DNA from: Treponema sp. UBA4377
GTDB taxonomy: Bacteria > Spirochaetota > Spirochaetia > Treponematales > Treponemataceae
Reading direction: 5' to 3'
Assembly: GCA_002391235.1 (NCBI GenBank)
Contig: DGRX01000026.1
Span: forward strand, 1-64,000
Length of the DNA: 64,000 nt
Of this stretch, positions 15,051-23,856 are shown one piece after another. Numbering within the stretch: position 1 is the first letter of the stretch; each line of letters begins with the position of its first letter. The notes below the pieces were generated by a model. That model was not told the origin of the DNA, ran no database searches, and was given only the letters and a program-made list of their open reading frames with translations. A program made the position numbers and the translations under genes.

Positions 15051-15692
15051 CTACACGTTCCTGATGTCTTCCACCGGGCACTTTAGGTCGGTGAAAATCT
15101 TTTTCACTTTCGCCATCGGAACGCCGGTAACCTTGAGCGTAAGCGGCCTTTTTTTCTTGTCGCTTTGAGCGGTTGTTACAAGAGAAACGATGTTGCCGCC
15201 CGCTTCGGCAATCTTTTGCGAAATCTTTGCCATTTCGCCCGGAGTGTCGTTGGGATACACGACCGCGCGCACGCCCTTTTGCGTCACGCCGAACATTTCG
15301 GCGAACATAAAGAACAAGTCGCTTTCGGTTATGATTCCGACAAGCGCGCTGCCCTTTACGACCGGCAAGCAACCGACTTGCTTTTCAACCATAACGCGGG
15401 CGGCTTCCTCCACCACGTCGTCGGGAGAGACGCTGAAGACCTTTGTGGTCATTATTTTCTTTACGTTCAACTTTGAAAGCAAATAGCTTATTTCGTACAT
15501 GTCAAGCGTCGTGGCCAGACTGGGGCCGGCTTGAAGCAAGTCGTTCTTAGTAATGATTCCCACAAGCTTTCCGCCCTTCACGACCGGCAGCTTTGAGATA
15601 TTGTTTTTGTTCATCAATTCTTTGGCTTCTGTAACGGTTGTCTCCGGCTCCACCGTAATAACCGATTTTTTCATCACGTCTTTGACTATCAT
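15051..15692 (-). CDS. Tandem CBS-domain protein with ACT domain (AcuB-like)
   Basis: A 213-aa protein: two CBS modules (about residues 1-60, DVMKKSVITVEP...LVGIITKNDL; about 78-135, KIMTTKVFSVSP...LVGIITESDL) and a C-terminal ACT domain (about 140-213, AVVYPNDTPGEMAKISQKIAEAGGNIVSL). CBS pairs bind adenine nucleotides and ACT domains bind amino acids, so this is probably a metabolite sensor; the family member AcuB has no firmly known reaction. GGAGGAA decides the ATG at 15692. TTGCGA (15746-15751) and TATAAT (15723-15728) give a 17-nt spaced promoter. It lies just downstream of livF, a nearby amino-acid transporter gene. Confidence 0.88.
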   Translation of the reverse strand: MIVKDVMKKSVITVEPETTVTEAKELMNKNNISKLPVVKGGKLVGIITKNDLLQAGPSLATTLDMYEISYLLSKLNVKKIMTTKVFSVSPDDVVEEAARVMVEKQVGCLPVVKGSALVGIITESDLFFMFAEMFGVTQKGVRAVVYPNDTPGEMAKISQKIAEAGGNIVSLVTTAQSDKKKRPLTLKVTGVPMAKVKKIFTDLKCPVEDIRNV

Positions 15693-15722
15693 CGCGTTCC
15701 TCCAATAAAAAGCGTTGCCTAC

Positions 15723-15751
15723 ATTATAGCGCTGTTTTAGTTTTTTCGCAA
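15723..15751 (-). promoter_or_regulatory. Promoter of the CBS-ACT gene
   Basis: On the minus strand TTGCGA, 17 nt, TATAAT, with GCGC directly before the -10 hexamer as at ctp, the MinD-like gene and the 486-aa gene. Confidence 0.7.
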
Positions 15752-15836
15752 ATTTTAACAACCAAGCCGCAAGCGCAGCGTTGCGACTCATGCGGCGCCA
15801 TTCGTTCTTGGTCTTGCGTCCGTTTATTTTCGCCGC

Positions 15837-16541
15837 TTAACCGCCAAGGTAGGCTTCCTTGACCGCAGGATCCTTGGCCAATTCCTTGGCGTCACCGTCC
15901 TTGGTGATCGAGCCTGTTTCCAAAACGTAGGCGCGGTTGCTGATGGAAAGCGCCTTAAAGGCGTTTTGCTCAACCAGCAAAATCGTCGTTCCGGCCTTGT
16001 TGATTTTTTGAATGATCTCAAAAATCTCGTCGACCAAAATCGGAGCCAAGCCCATGCTGGGCTCGTCAAGCAAAAGCAATTTGGGCTGGGCCATCAAGCC
16101 GCGGCCCATCGCAAGCATTTGAAGCTCGCCGCCGCTCAAGGTTCCGCTAATTTGGTTGATTCGCTCTTTAAGACGCGGAAAAAGCTCGTAAACCTTTTCC
16201 ATGTCGGCCTTGATTCCGGCCTTGTCGCCTCTCGTAAAGGCGCCCATTTCCAAGTTGTCGCGGACGCTAAGGTTCAAGAAAATGCGCCTTCCTTCCGGCA
16301 CTTGAATCAAGCGGCGGCGGACTATTTGGTCAGGCGCCAAATTTGTGATGTCCTCGCCCTCAAACTCAATCTTACCGCCGCGCTTTTTAATGATGTTCGA
16401 CACGGCGTGAAGCGTCGTCGTCTTTCCGGCTCCGTTCGAGCCAATCAAAGAAATTATTTCGCCCCGCTCAACGTTAAAGCTGATTTCGCGCAAGGCGTTT
16501 ATCGCGCCGTAGCTGACCGACAGTTTTTGCACTTTAAGCAT
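15837..16541 (-). CDS. livF: Branched-chain amino acid ABC transporter ATPase LivF
   Basis: A 234-aa cytoplasmic ABC ATPase. Walker A GSNGAGKTT lies near residue 35, the signature LSGGELQML near 137 and Walker B LLLLDEPSMGLAP shortly after. The length and the LSGGE signature match LivF rather than LivG. It energises uptake of leucine/isoleucine/valine or related amides together with LivG, LivH, LivM and LivK. It overlaps livG by 8 nt and is last in the livHMGF unit. Confidence 0.95.
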   Translation of the reverse strand: MLKVQKLSVSYGAINALREISFNVERGEIISLIGSNGAGKTTTLHAVSNIIKKRGGKIEFEGEDITNLAPDQIVRRRLIQVPEGRRIFLNLSVRDNLEMGAFTRGDKAGIKADMEKVYELFPRLKERINQISGTLSGGELQMLAMGRGLMAQPKLLLLDEPSMGLAPILVDEIFEIIQKINKAGTTILLVEQNAFKALSISNRAYVLETGSITKDGDAKELAKDPAVKEAYLGG

Positions 16542-17340
16542 TCAAAGCCTCCTGTCCAAGGTAAGCCTTAATTACCTGAGGATTAGTCTTGATTTGGTCC
16601 GGCGTTCCTTGCGCGATTATGCGGCCGTAATCCAAAACCATAATGCGCTCGCAAATGCCCATGACCAATCTCATGTCGTGCTCAATCAAAAGAATCGTCA
16701 AGTTGAACTTTTCCCTGATAAAGGCGATCATGTTCATAAGGTCTTCGGTTTCCTGGCCGTTCATGCCGGCGGCCGGCTCGTCAAGCAAAAGAATTTTGGG
16801 CTCGCTGGCCAACGCGCGCGCGATTTCCAATTTGCGCTGCTCACCGTAGGGAAGGTTCTTGGCAAGCTCTTTTTTCTTTGAGTCAATCTTGAACAAAGAA
16901 AGCAAGAGGTCGGCCTTCTCTTCCATTTGCTTTTCGTCGTTTCTAAAGCGGCTCGTCCTTAAAAGCGCGTCAATCGGATTTGACGAACGCAAATTGTGCA
17001 AGGCGACTTTCACGTTGTCTTCGACAGTCAAGTTTCCGAACAAGCGAATGTTTTGGAACGTGCGCGCGATTCCCAGTCGGCAGTGCTCCGCCGGATTGAA
17101 CTTGTTTATCACGCGGGCCTTTCCGCGCCTGTCCCAGTAATTTATTTGTCCCTCGGTCGGAGTGTAAACGCCGCTCAACATATTGAACACCGTCGTCTTT
17201 CCCGCGCCGTTTGGGCCAATCAAGCCCACAAGCTCGCCTTCGTAAAGCGCGCAGTCAAAGTCGCTCACCGCCCTAAGGCCTCCAAAAACGATAGAAACGC
17301 CGGAAGCCTGCAAAACCATTTTCTTTTCGTCCGCCATCAC
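16534..17340 (-). CDS. livG: Branched-chain amino acid ABC transporter ATPase LivG
   Basis: A 268-aa ABC ATPase. Walker A GPNGAGKTT near residue 40; the Q-loop RTFQNIRLF; a noncanonical signature LPYGEQRKLEIA, which is typical of LivG; Walker B ILLLDEPAAGMN. Its C-terminal AYLGQEALNA tail overlaps the livF start. It overlaps livM by 4 nt, so translation of the four genes is coupled. Confidence 0.95.
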   Translation of the reverse strand: MMADEKKMVLQASGVSIVFGGLRAVSDFDCALYEGELVGLIGPNGAGKTTVFNMLSGVYTPTEGQINYWDRRGKARVINKFNPAEHCRLGIARTFQNIRLFGNLTVEDNVKVALHNLRSSNPIDALLRTSRFRNDEKQMEEKADLLLSLFKIDSKKKELAKNLPYGEQRKLEIARALASEPKILLLDEPAAGMNGQETEDLMNMIAFIREKFNLTILLIEHDMRLVMGICERIMVLDYGRIIAQGTPDQIKTNPQVIKAYLGQEALNA

Positions 17341-18341
17341 TTTGCCTCCGCGCCCTTGTTTTTCTTTGTTTTTTTCTGGAGGAACTTTCGCGCCGCGTCA
17401 AAGGCTTTCACAAACGACGCCTCTTTTGTTCCAAGCAAGCCTTGCGGCCTGAATATCATCACCAAAATCAAAACGACCGGATAGAAAAGCAAGCGGTAGT
17501 TTTGCAAGAAGCGCAAGAATTCCTGCAAGTAAGTCAAAACGTAAGAAGCCAAAACGCTTCCGGTGGTGGAACCCATTCCGCCCAAAACTACGAAAATCAA
17601 ATAGTCGATGCTCTTTGTAAAGCCGGCTTGGTCGGGCTTGATAAAGCCGATAAGGCAAACGTAAAGCGCGCCGCCAATGCCCGCCACAAAGCTTGCCATC
17701 ACAAAGCCAATCATCTTGTAGCGGAAAACACCGATGCCGCTTGAGTTGGCGGCGATTTCGTCTTCGCGCACGGCAAGAATCGCGCGGCCGTATGACGAGC
17801 GAATAAAGTTTTGAATCAAGGCGATTAAAACTACAAGCGTTCCGGTCACAACCGCAAAAGCGATCGCGGCGTTAAAGACCATAATCGTGTTGAACTGAAT
17901 TCCGTTGGGGCCGCCGGTCCACTGCTTTAAGTTGACCAAGAAGACGCGGATGATTTCTCCAAAGGCAAGCGTGACGATTGCCAAGTAGTCGCCTTCCAAA
18001 CGCAGCGTCGGAAAGCCGATTAAAAATCCAAAGAAGGCCGTAATCGCGGCGGCCAAAAGAATCGCAAGCGGAAGCGGGATATGCGCGTTTGTGCAAAGCA
18101 AAATCGTCGAGTATCCGCCGATGGCCATAAAGCCCGCCTGTCCCAAAGAAAGCTGGCCCGTGATTCCGCAAATGATGTTAACGCTCAAAGCCATTATCGC
18201 GTTGATTCCAGCCAAAGAAAAAATCTGCGCCGTGTAAGCGTCAATCGCCCCGGCCGCGATCAAGGCCGCCGGAAGCGCCGTCGCGATGATTCCCACCGCG
18301 AACAATATAATTGTGTTTCTAACGTTCTTTGTCATAATCAA
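17337..18341 (-). CDS. livM: Branched-chain amino acid ABC transporter permease LivM
   Basis: An integral membrane permease of about 332-334 aa with eight or more hydrophobic segments and the LivM core GQLSLGQAGFMAIGGY and GGMGSTTGSVLASY. The longest start is TTG at 18341, which overlaps the livH TGA. An ATG three codons in (18335) has AAGG at a better distance and may be the true start. Substrate class is inferred from the family; urea or amide transporters share this fold. Confidence 0.93.
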   Translation of the reverse strand: MIMTKNVRNTIILFAVGIIATALPAALIAAGAIDAYTAQIFSLAGINAIMALSVNIICGITGQLSLGQAGFMAIGGYSTILLCTNAHIPLPLAILLAAAITAFFGFLIGFPTLRLEGDYLAIVTLAFGEIIRVFLVNLKQWTGGPNGIQFNTIMVFNAAIAFAVVTGTLVVLIALIQNFIRSSYGRAILAVREDEIAANSSGIGVFRYKMIGFVMASFVAGIGGALYVCLIGFIKPDQAGFTKSIDYLIFVVLGGMGSTTGSVLASYVLTYLQEFLRFLQNYRLLFYPVVLILVMIFRPQGLLGTKEASFVKAFDAARKFLQKKTKKNKGAEAK

Positions 18342-19237
18342 ACCTTGATAACCCTCCTCTTTCCCAAAAGGCCCGTGGGCTTAACCAACAAAATCAAAAT
18401 CAAAATGCCAAAGCTTATCGCGTCGGCGTACTGGCTGGGACCGTAGCCCTTTGTCATAGTCTCGGCGATGCCCAAAATCACTCCGCCAATCATCGCTCCG
18501 GGAATCGATCCGATTCCGCCAAGAACGGCGGCGACAAAGGCCTTAAGGCCCGGCATGTATCCCATCAATGGATCGACTTGCGGATAGGCGCTCGCGTACA
18601 AAACGCCGCCCGCTCCGGCCAACACCGAACCGATTGCGAACGTCACTGCGATTGTCTTGTTTACGTTGATTCCCATCAAGCTTGAAGCTTGCATGTCGTA
18701 GCTTACAGAGCGCATCGCCTTTCCTGTCCGCGTGTAGTTCACCAAAACGTGAAGCGCCAGCATCAACAAAACGCTCGCTATAATCACCAAAGCCTTTATT
18801 CCCGGAATCGACACAGGCCCAATCACAATAGCCGGAACGTTGAGCGCCGGAAACTGCTTGGGGTCGGGACCGGCGAACGGAAGGACGCGCATCATGTTTT
18901 GCAAAATCAATTCAACTGCAATCGCTGTAATCAAGGAGTTAAGGCGCGGCGCGTTTCGCAAAGGCCTGTAAGCCAAACGCTCGATCGCGACTCCCAAAAA
19001 GCCGCAGAATGCCATCGCCACCAAAAGCGCCGCCGCAAATCCGCCGCTTGTCGCTCCTAAAGCCACCAAAGCAAAATAGCCCGCGTACGCGCCCATCATC
19101 ATGATGTCGCCGTGCGCGAAGTTAATCAGCGTGACAATTCCGTAGACCATCGTATAGCCCAGCGCGATTAGCGCGTAAATGCTTCCAAGCGAAAGTCCGT
19201 TGATGAATTGCTGCAAAAACAAAGAACCGCCGTCCAC
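18338..19237 (-). CDS. livH: Branched-chain amino acid ABC transporter permease LivH
   Basis: A 299-aa permease with about eight membrane helices. LivH signatures are LGSIYALIALGYTMVYGI, INFAHGDIMMMGAY and VLGGIGSIPGAMIGG. It begins with GTG, preceded by GGAGA. A strong hairpin-T6 structure stands between livK and this gene, so the membrane components are probably made in smaller amounts than the binding protein. Confidence 0.94.
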   Translation of the reverse strand: MDGGSLFLQQFINGLSLGSIYALIALGYTMVYGIVTLINFAHGDIMMMGAYAGYFALVALGATSGGFAAALLVAMAFCGFLGVAIERLAYRPLRNAPRLNSLITAIAVELILQNMMRVLPFAGPDPKQFPALNVPAIVIGPVSIPGIKALVIIASVLLMLALHVLVNYTRTGKAMRSVSYDMQASSLMGINVNKTIAVTFAIGSVLAGAGGVLYASAYPQVDPLMGYMPGLKAFVAAVLGGIGSIPGAMIGGVILGIAETMTKGYGPSQYADAISFGILILILLVKPTGLLGKRRVIKV

Positions 19238-19252
19238 TTTTTTTTCTCCTAT

Positions 19253-19289
19253 AAAAAAGGCGCCTGCCCCGACTAGCGGAACAAGCGCC
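19253..19289 (-). terminator. Attenuating terminator between livK and livH
   Basis: On the minus strand a 13-bp stem with three G-T wobbles (GGCGCTTGTTCCG / CGGGGCAGGCGCC), loop CTAGT, followed by T6. It lies 48 nt past the livK stop and 16 nt before livH. Partial readthrough would lower livHMGF relative to livK. Confidence 0.8.
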
Positions 19290-19337
19290 TCATTGCGCTA
19301 AAATATATTAAAGCATTTTACGTTTTTATTCAAGCCA

Positions 19338-20474
19338 TTACGGTTGAACCGTTGTCTTGTAAACGGCGGCCAACTTTCCGTCGTCGCCCTTGACAAGCTC
19401 AAGCATAACCGCGGCTTTGATCGGGTTGCGCTTGGCGTCAAACGAAAGGTTTCCTGTAACGTATTCGCCCTGAATTGAAGCCAAGGCGTTCTTTACGGCT
19501 GTCGCGTCGGCGCTGCCAGCCTTAACGATGGCGTCCTTCAAAAGGTAAACTGAATCGTATCCAAGAGCGGCAAAAGCGTTGGGATCCTTGTTGTACTTGG
19601 CGCGGAAAGCGGCGACATACTTTTGGACAGCCGGGCTTGTCGAGTCAACGGCATAGTGGTTAGAATAGAAGCCGTTCAAAACCTCGTCGCCGGCGTTGCT
19701 TGTCAATCCGTCCCATCCGTCGGCTCCAACAAAGGCAACGTTGATGCCTTGGGCGCGGGCCTGCTTGGCGATCAAGCTTACTACGTTGTAGTAGTCGGGA
19801 AGGTAAAGAACGTCCGGGTTGGCTGTCTTAATCTTTGTCAACTGGGCGTTAAAGTCCTTGTCGTTTGTGGCGTAAGACTCTTTGGCGACGATTTTTCCGC
19901 CAAGCGCGACGAATGTCTTTTCAAAGTTCTCTGTCAAGCCGACTGAGTAGTCGTTTCCGATGTCATAAAGGATGGCGGCATTCTTGGCGCCAAGGTTTTC
20001 AATGGCAAACTTTCCGCCTACAGTTCCCTGGAAGGGGTCGATGAAGCAAGCGCGGAAAATAAAGTCGCCGGCGTCCGTGATGTCCGGAGCGGTGGCGGCG
20101 GGAGCGATCTGAACGATCTTCTGGGCCTGGGCGCGGCTTGTAACAGCCTTTGTGCAGCCGGAAGTAAGGGAGCCGATTACAATCTTAACTCCGTCTTTTG
20201 TCGTCAACTTCTGGAAAGCGTTTACTGTCTTGTCGGGATTTCCCTCATCGTCTTCGCTGACCAAAACGACTTTCTTTCCGTTAATTCCGCCGGCAGCGTT
20301 GATTTCCTCAATGGCCAAGTCAATGCCGTTTTTGCATTCAACGCCGTAAACGCTTACGTTTCCGCTCAACGGGAAGATGCCGCCGATTGTGATGCTGTCA
20401 GACTCTTTCTTGCCGCAAGAAACCAAGGCAAAAAGAGCGGCTGCCGCGATGGCTGCCAAAGCAAATTTTTTCAT
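19338..20474 (-). CDS. livK: Branched-chain amino acid binding lipoprotein LivK/LivJ
   Basis: A 378-aa periplasmic-binding protein (type I, leucine-binding family), anchored as a lipoprotein: signal peptide residues 1-18 with lipobox LVSC. Family segments include SITIGGIFPLSGNVSVYGVECKNG, GGINGKKVVLVSEDDEGN and the IGSLTSGCTKAV ligand-site strand. It delivers ligand to LivHM. TAAGGAGA precedes the ATG at 20474; the 27 upstream in-frame codons have no ribosome site and are not part of the protein. Confidence 0.95.
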   Translation of the reverse strand: MKKFALAAIAAAALFALVSCGKKESDSITIGGIFPLSGNVSVYGVECKNGIDLAIEEINAAGGINGKKVVLVSEDDEGNPDKTVNAFQKLTTKDGVKIVIGSLTSGCTKAVTSRAQAQKIVQIAPAATAPDITDAGDFIFRACFIDPFQGTVGGKFAIENLGAKNAAILYDIGNDYSVGLTENFEKTFVALGGKIVAKESYATNDKDFNAQLTKIKTANPDVLYLPDYYNVVSLIAKQARAQGINVAFVGADGWDGLTSNAGDEVLNGFYSNHYAVDSTSPAVQKYVAAFRAKYNKDPNAFAALGYDSVYLLKDAIVKAGSADATAVKNALASIQGEYVTGNLSFDAKRNPIKAAVMLELVKGDDGKLAAVYKTTVQP

Positions 20475-20650
20475 ACAATTCTCCTTAAAGCTTATGGAGT
20501 CCGGCTGGACGCCGTTCCAACAACTTTTGTTTGCAAATAATATTGCTGAATTCAAAGTTTTTAGTCAATAGGCTTTTCTTTAAAAAATACTTAATTTTTT
20601 AAGTTTTATGAAAAACGCGGCTTCCTTAACACTTTACAACAGCAAAAAAA

Positions 20651-20673
20651 AACCGCGCGGTCAACGCGCGGTT
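20651..20673 (-). terminator. Terminator ending the ribosomal super-block
   Basis: A 9-bp stem (AACCGCGCG / CGCGCGGTT) and 5-nt loop followed by a run of T on the minus strand, 15 nt past the stop of the last gene of the alpha operon. Confidence 0.88.
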
Positions 20674-20687
20674 TACAAGCCAAAGAC

Positions 20688-20948
20688 TTACGCCTGAGCT
20701 TCGGCGGCAGGAGCCTCGGCCGCGGCTTCTTCAGCGGCGGGAGCGGCGTCCGCAGGAGCGGCAGCCGGCTTTTCAAGGCGAGCCTTGTTCTTAAGGTGAG
20801 CTTTGCAGAATTTGCAAATCATAACCTTTTTGCCGTCAAGGTCGTATTCATAAAGAACCTTGATGCCCTTGGTCTTGCAAATAGGACACTCGCCGCGGCC
20901 ATGATTGGCGGTCTTGCGAAGTCCAGTTCCACGATGCGCTTTAGACAT
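20688..20948 (-). CDS. Small zinc-finger protein ending the alpha operon
   Basis: An 86-aa protein I cannot name. Basic N-terminus (SKAHRGTGLRKTANHGRG), then a C4 zinc finger formed by CPICKTKG near residues 21-24 and CKFCKAHL near 46-49, then a tail of about 28 residues composed almost only of Ala, Pro and Glu. Its ATG overlaps the rplQ stop (TAATG), so it is translationally coupled to L17 and probably works with the ribosome or RNA polymerase. The tail resembles those of L10 and other proteins in this block. Confidence 0.75.
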   Translation of the reverse strand: MSKAHRGTGLRKTANHGRGECPICKTKGIKVLYEYDLDGKKVMICKFCKAHLKNKARLEKPAAAPADAAPAAEEAAAEAPAAEAQA

Positions 20949-21409
20949 TATTTGCTCTCCTTCGCTTCTTTCTTAGCGGCGTCTTTTTTGTCCGCTTTCT
21001 TAGCGTCTTTCTTAGCTTTGGCGGCGGCCTTCTTTTCCTCAACCTGGTCAAGCTTGTAGTCAACCAACTCAAGGATTACAACGTCAGCGGCGTCGCCTTC
21101 GCGGAATCCCAACTTAAGAACGCGTGTGTAACCACCGTTGCGTTCCTTCATGCGGGGAGCGATTTCAGTAAAAAGCTTGTTCAAAACTTTTTCGTCAGCG
21201 ATATATTTTGCTACTTCGCGGCGATTGTGAACGCTGTCAACTTTGGCGCGTGTTACAAGCTTTTCTGCCTTTCTGCGCGCTTCCTTAGCCTTAGCCTTAG
21301 TAGTGGTAATGCGTTCAAATCTAAAAAGAGAAGTAACCATGTTGCGCAACATTGCGCGGCGATGCGCTGTCGTGCGGCTCAGCGCGTTAAAACCAGTTCT
21401 ATGATTCAT
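20948..21409 (-). CDS. rplQ: Ribosomal protein L17
   Basis: A 153-aa 50S subunit protein. The first ~115 residues are canonical L17 (MNHRTGFNALSRTTAHRRAM, LVTRAKVDSVHNRREVAKYI). A Lys/Ala/Asp low-complexity tail of about 35 residues follows (residues ~118-153), longer than in most bacteria. It overlaps the rpoA end by 11 nt and the next gene by 1 nt, indicating coupling. Confidence 0.97.
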   Translation of the reverse strand: MNHRTGFNALSRTTAHRRAMLRNMVTSLFRFERITTTKAKAKEARRKAEKLVTRAKVDSVHNRREVAKYIADEKVLNKLFTEIAPRMKERNGGYTRVLKLGFREGDAADVVILELVDYKLDQVEEKKAAAKAKKDAKKADKKDAAKKEAKESK

Positions 21410-22457
21410 CTGATTCTTCCTTCTTCTTAGTTAAATTAACAGCATCCTTAAGATAGCTGTAGTCCGTCATGCCCAAAGTCAAGTTCCATTCAAGCAACTT
21501 TTCTTTGATCTCTGTAAGACTCTTTTTGCCAAAGTTTCTGGTCTTGGCGATGTCATCTTCAGTCTTCTTTGTCAATTCGCCGATTGTGCGGATGTTGGCG
21601 TTCTTCAAGCAGTTTGAAGAACGAACTGACAACTCAAGCTCTTCAACCGGAGTGTTCAACAAGGCGCGGACTCTCTCGTCCTCTTCGCCAATGTCGTCGT
21701 CGCCAGAAGAATCGCTGTCGTCAAAATTGATGAATACTGAAAAATGCTCTTTGGCGATCTTAGCGGCTTCGCTCAAAGCGTCGGCCGGTTCAATCGATCC
21801 GTCAGTCCAAATTTCAAGGCAAAGTTTGTCATAATCGTTTCTCTGTCCAACGCGGCAAGGTTCAATCGAATATTTAACCTTTTTTACCGGGCTGAAAATC
21901 GCGTCCATCGGAATCGTGCCGACAACTTCAATGTATTTGTCGTTGGTTTCCGCGGGAACGTATCCACGATTCAAGTCAACTTGGATTTCCATGTCAAGCT
22001 TGGCGTCGTCCATCATTGTGAACAAGTGAACGTCCTTTGACAAGACTTCCAGTTGGCCTTCTTTTTCGAGGTCATTGCTCGTTACCTTTCCAGGACCCTT
22101 GAATTCATAAAGAATTGTGTCCTGCTCACCGTCGCCGGCAAGGCGAACGCGCGTTTGCTTCAAGCTGTTCAAGATTTCCAAAGTGTCTTCAGACACATTG
22201 GGAATTGCCTCAAATTCGCTTGAAATCACGTGCGGAACATTGTCAGAATCATACGAAGTGATTCTGATTGAAGTAACTGCGTATCCCTGAATCGATGACA
22301 GCAAAACACGACGAAGGGTATTTCCTACTGTCGTGCCAAATCCGGGTTCAAACGGATAAGCATAAAACTTTCCATAGTTCGCCTGAGAGGTTTCTTGATT
22401 CTCAAAACGCACGCCTTTAGGTCTTTGAAAACCTTTAAGCAGATTTTTGCGAGCCAT
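21399..22457 (-). CDS. rpoA: RNA polymerase alpha subunit
   Basis: A 352-aa alpha subunit. Residues about 1-240 form the dimerisation/assembly domain (FEPGFGTTVGNTLRRVLLSS). The linker is very acidic (DDSDSSGDDDIGEEDE). Residues about 275-335 form the C-terminal DNA/activator-binding domain (LELSVRSSNCLKNANI, GKKSLTEIKEKL). It follows rpsD by 12 nt. The acidic linker is a noteworthy variation. Confidence 0.98.
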   Translation of the reverse strand: MARKNLLKGFQRPKGVRFENQETSQANYGKFYAYPFEPGFGTTVGNTLRRVLLSSIQGYAVTSIRITSYDSDNVPHVISSEFEAIPNVSEDTLEILNSLKQTRVRLAGDGEQDTILYEFKGPGKVTSNDLEKEGQLEVLSKDVHLFTMMDDAKLDMEIQVDLNRGYVPAETNDKYIEVVGTIPMDAIFSPVKKVKYSIEPCRVGQRNDYDKLCLEIWTDGSIEPADALSEAAKIAKEHFSVFINFDDSDSSGDDDIGEEDERVRALLNTPVEELELSVRSSNCLKNANIRTIGELTKKTEDDIAKTRNFGKKSLTEIKEKLLEWNLTLGMTDYSYLKDAVNLTKKKEESDES

Positions 22458-22469
22458 TTGAACTCCTTA

Positions 22470-23063
22470 CTATTTAGAATAATATTCAACCACAAGCTGC
22501 TCTTTTACATCGTAATCGATGTCGCTTCGAGACGGCAGAGTAGCAACCTTTCCTGACAAATTATCCTTGTCGGCTTCAAGCCAAGCGGGAACTTTGCGTT
22601 CTTCGATTCTAGCGACCAATTTCTTGATGCTTGAAGAGGCCTTGCTCTTCTCTTTGAACGCTACGACATCGCCGGCCTTAATCAAGTAAGACGGAATGTC
22701 CACTTTCTTGCCGTTGACTGTAATGTGTCCGTGGCTTACAAGCTGTCTGGCCTCGCTGCGAGTCTTGGCAAAACCAAGGCGGTACACAACATTGTCCAAA
22801 CGAGATTCAAGCAACTGGAGCATTACTTCGCCTGTAACGCCAGGCTTTCTAACAGCCATTTCGTAGTAAAGGCGGAACTGGCGCTCGAGAACTCCGTAGA
22901 TAAAGCGGAGCTTCTGCTTTTCGTCAAGCTGAAGCGCGTATTCAGAGCGCTTGCGGCGAGTCTCTTTCTGGTTTCTCTTGCTAACTTTGCCGTAGCCCAA
23001 AACGAGCGGATTCAATCCCAATTTTTTGCAGCGTTTAAGGATAGGCGTCGTGCTTTTACCCAT
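22470..23063 (-). CDS. rpsD: Ribosomal protein S4
   Basis: A 197-aa 30S assembly protein. The central S4 RNA-binding domain is clear (LESRLDNVVYRLGFAKTRSEARQLVSHGHITVNGKKV split over residues ~88-125). The N-terminal zinc-binding cysteines of the C+ form are absent, so it is the C- type. Known in other bacteria as the translational repressor of the alpha operon; no S4-binding pseudoknot was verified here. Confidence 0.98.
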   Translation of the reverse strand: MGKSTTPILKRCKKLGLNPLVLGYGKVSKRNQKETRRKRSEYALQLDEKQKLRFIYGVLERQFRLYYEMAVRKPGVTGEVMLQLLESRLDNVVYRLGFAKTRSEARQLVSHGHITVNGKKVDIPSYLIKAGDVVAFKEKSKASSSIKKLVARIEERKVPAWLEADKDNLSGKVATLPSRSDIDYDVKEQLVVEYYSK

Positions 23064-23080
23064 TGTTTACTCCTTAAGAA

Positions 23081-23461
23081 TTACATTGAGCGCGTCTTGC
23101 GCGGGCGGCATCCGTTGTGCGGAATCGGCGTAACATCAGAAATAGACTTAACCTTAAGTCCCTGATTTCCAATGGCGCGGACAGCGTTCTCGCGGCCCAT
23201 GCCAGGTCCCTTAACGAATACGTGAACTTCGCGCAAACCGTAGCTAACAGCCTTTTGAACAGCTGTTTCGGCAACAGTCTGAGCGGCAAAAGGAGTTGAT
23301 TTCTTGGCGCCGCGGAATCCAAGTCCGCCGCTTGACGCCCAAGAAAGCGCGTTGCCGTTCAAGTCAGTAATTGTTACGATTGTGTTGTTGAAAGACGCCT
23401 GAATGTAAACGTTTCCTTCGTAAACGCTCTTCTTTTCCTTTCTCTTTTTAACAGTAGCCAA
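23081..23461 (-). CDS. rpsK: Ribosomal protein S11
   Basis: A 126-aa 30S platform protein. NVYIQASFNNTIVTITDLNG, GFRGAKKSTPFAAQ and the RNA-binding tail VTPIPHNGCRPRKTRSM near the C-terminus identify S11. It lies 16 nt after rpsM and 17 nt before rpsD in the usual alpha-operon order. Confidence 0.98.
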   Translation of the reverse strand: MATVKKRKEKKSVYEGNVYIQASFNNTIVTITDLNGNALSWASSGGLGFRGAKKSTPFAAQTVAETAVQKAVSYGLREVHVFVKGPGMGRENAVRAIGNQGLKVKSISDVTPIPHNGCRPRKTRSM

Positions 23462-23477
23462 TTAGTTTACCTCCGCC

Positions 23478-23846
23478 TTACGCTTTCTTCTTGTTCGCAA
23501 CAGTCTTCTTCTTACCCTTGCGAGTTCTTGAATTTGTACGCGTTCGCTGGCCGCGAACCGGAAGTCCCTTGCGATGGCGCTGGCCACGGTAAGATCCAAT
23601 ATCGATAAGGCGCTTGATGTTAAGGCCAATTTCCGAGCGGAGACGGCCTTCAACCTTGTACTCTTTGTCGATAATTTCACGGAGTTTTGTCAACTCGTCC
23701 TGAGACAAATCATTCATCAGCGTATCTTCTTTAATCTCCGCTTTTTTGCAGATTGTGCGAGCCGCTGAGCGACCTATGCCGTAGACATAAGTCAAAGCGA
23801 TTTTAACCTGTTTATTAGGGAGGTCAACTCCCGCAATTCGAGCCAT
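23478..23846 (-). CDS. rpsM: Ribosomal protein S13
   Basis: A 122-aa 30S head protein. MARIAGVDLPNKQVKIALTY at the start, YGIGRSAARTIC helix-two-turn-helix and the GQRHRKGLPVRGQRTRTN segment identify it; a basic Lys-rich tail contacts tRNA and 16S rRNA in homologues. Position between rpmJ (10 nt upstream) and rpsK is standard. Confidence 0.98.
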   Translation of the reverse strand: MARIAGVDLPNKQVKIALTYVYGIGRSAARTICKKAEIKEDTLMNDLSQDELTKLREIIDKEYKVEGRLRSEIGLNIKRLIDIGSYRGQRHRKGLPVRGQRTRTNSRTRKGKKKTVANKKKA

Positions 23847-23856
23847 CTGTTACTCC

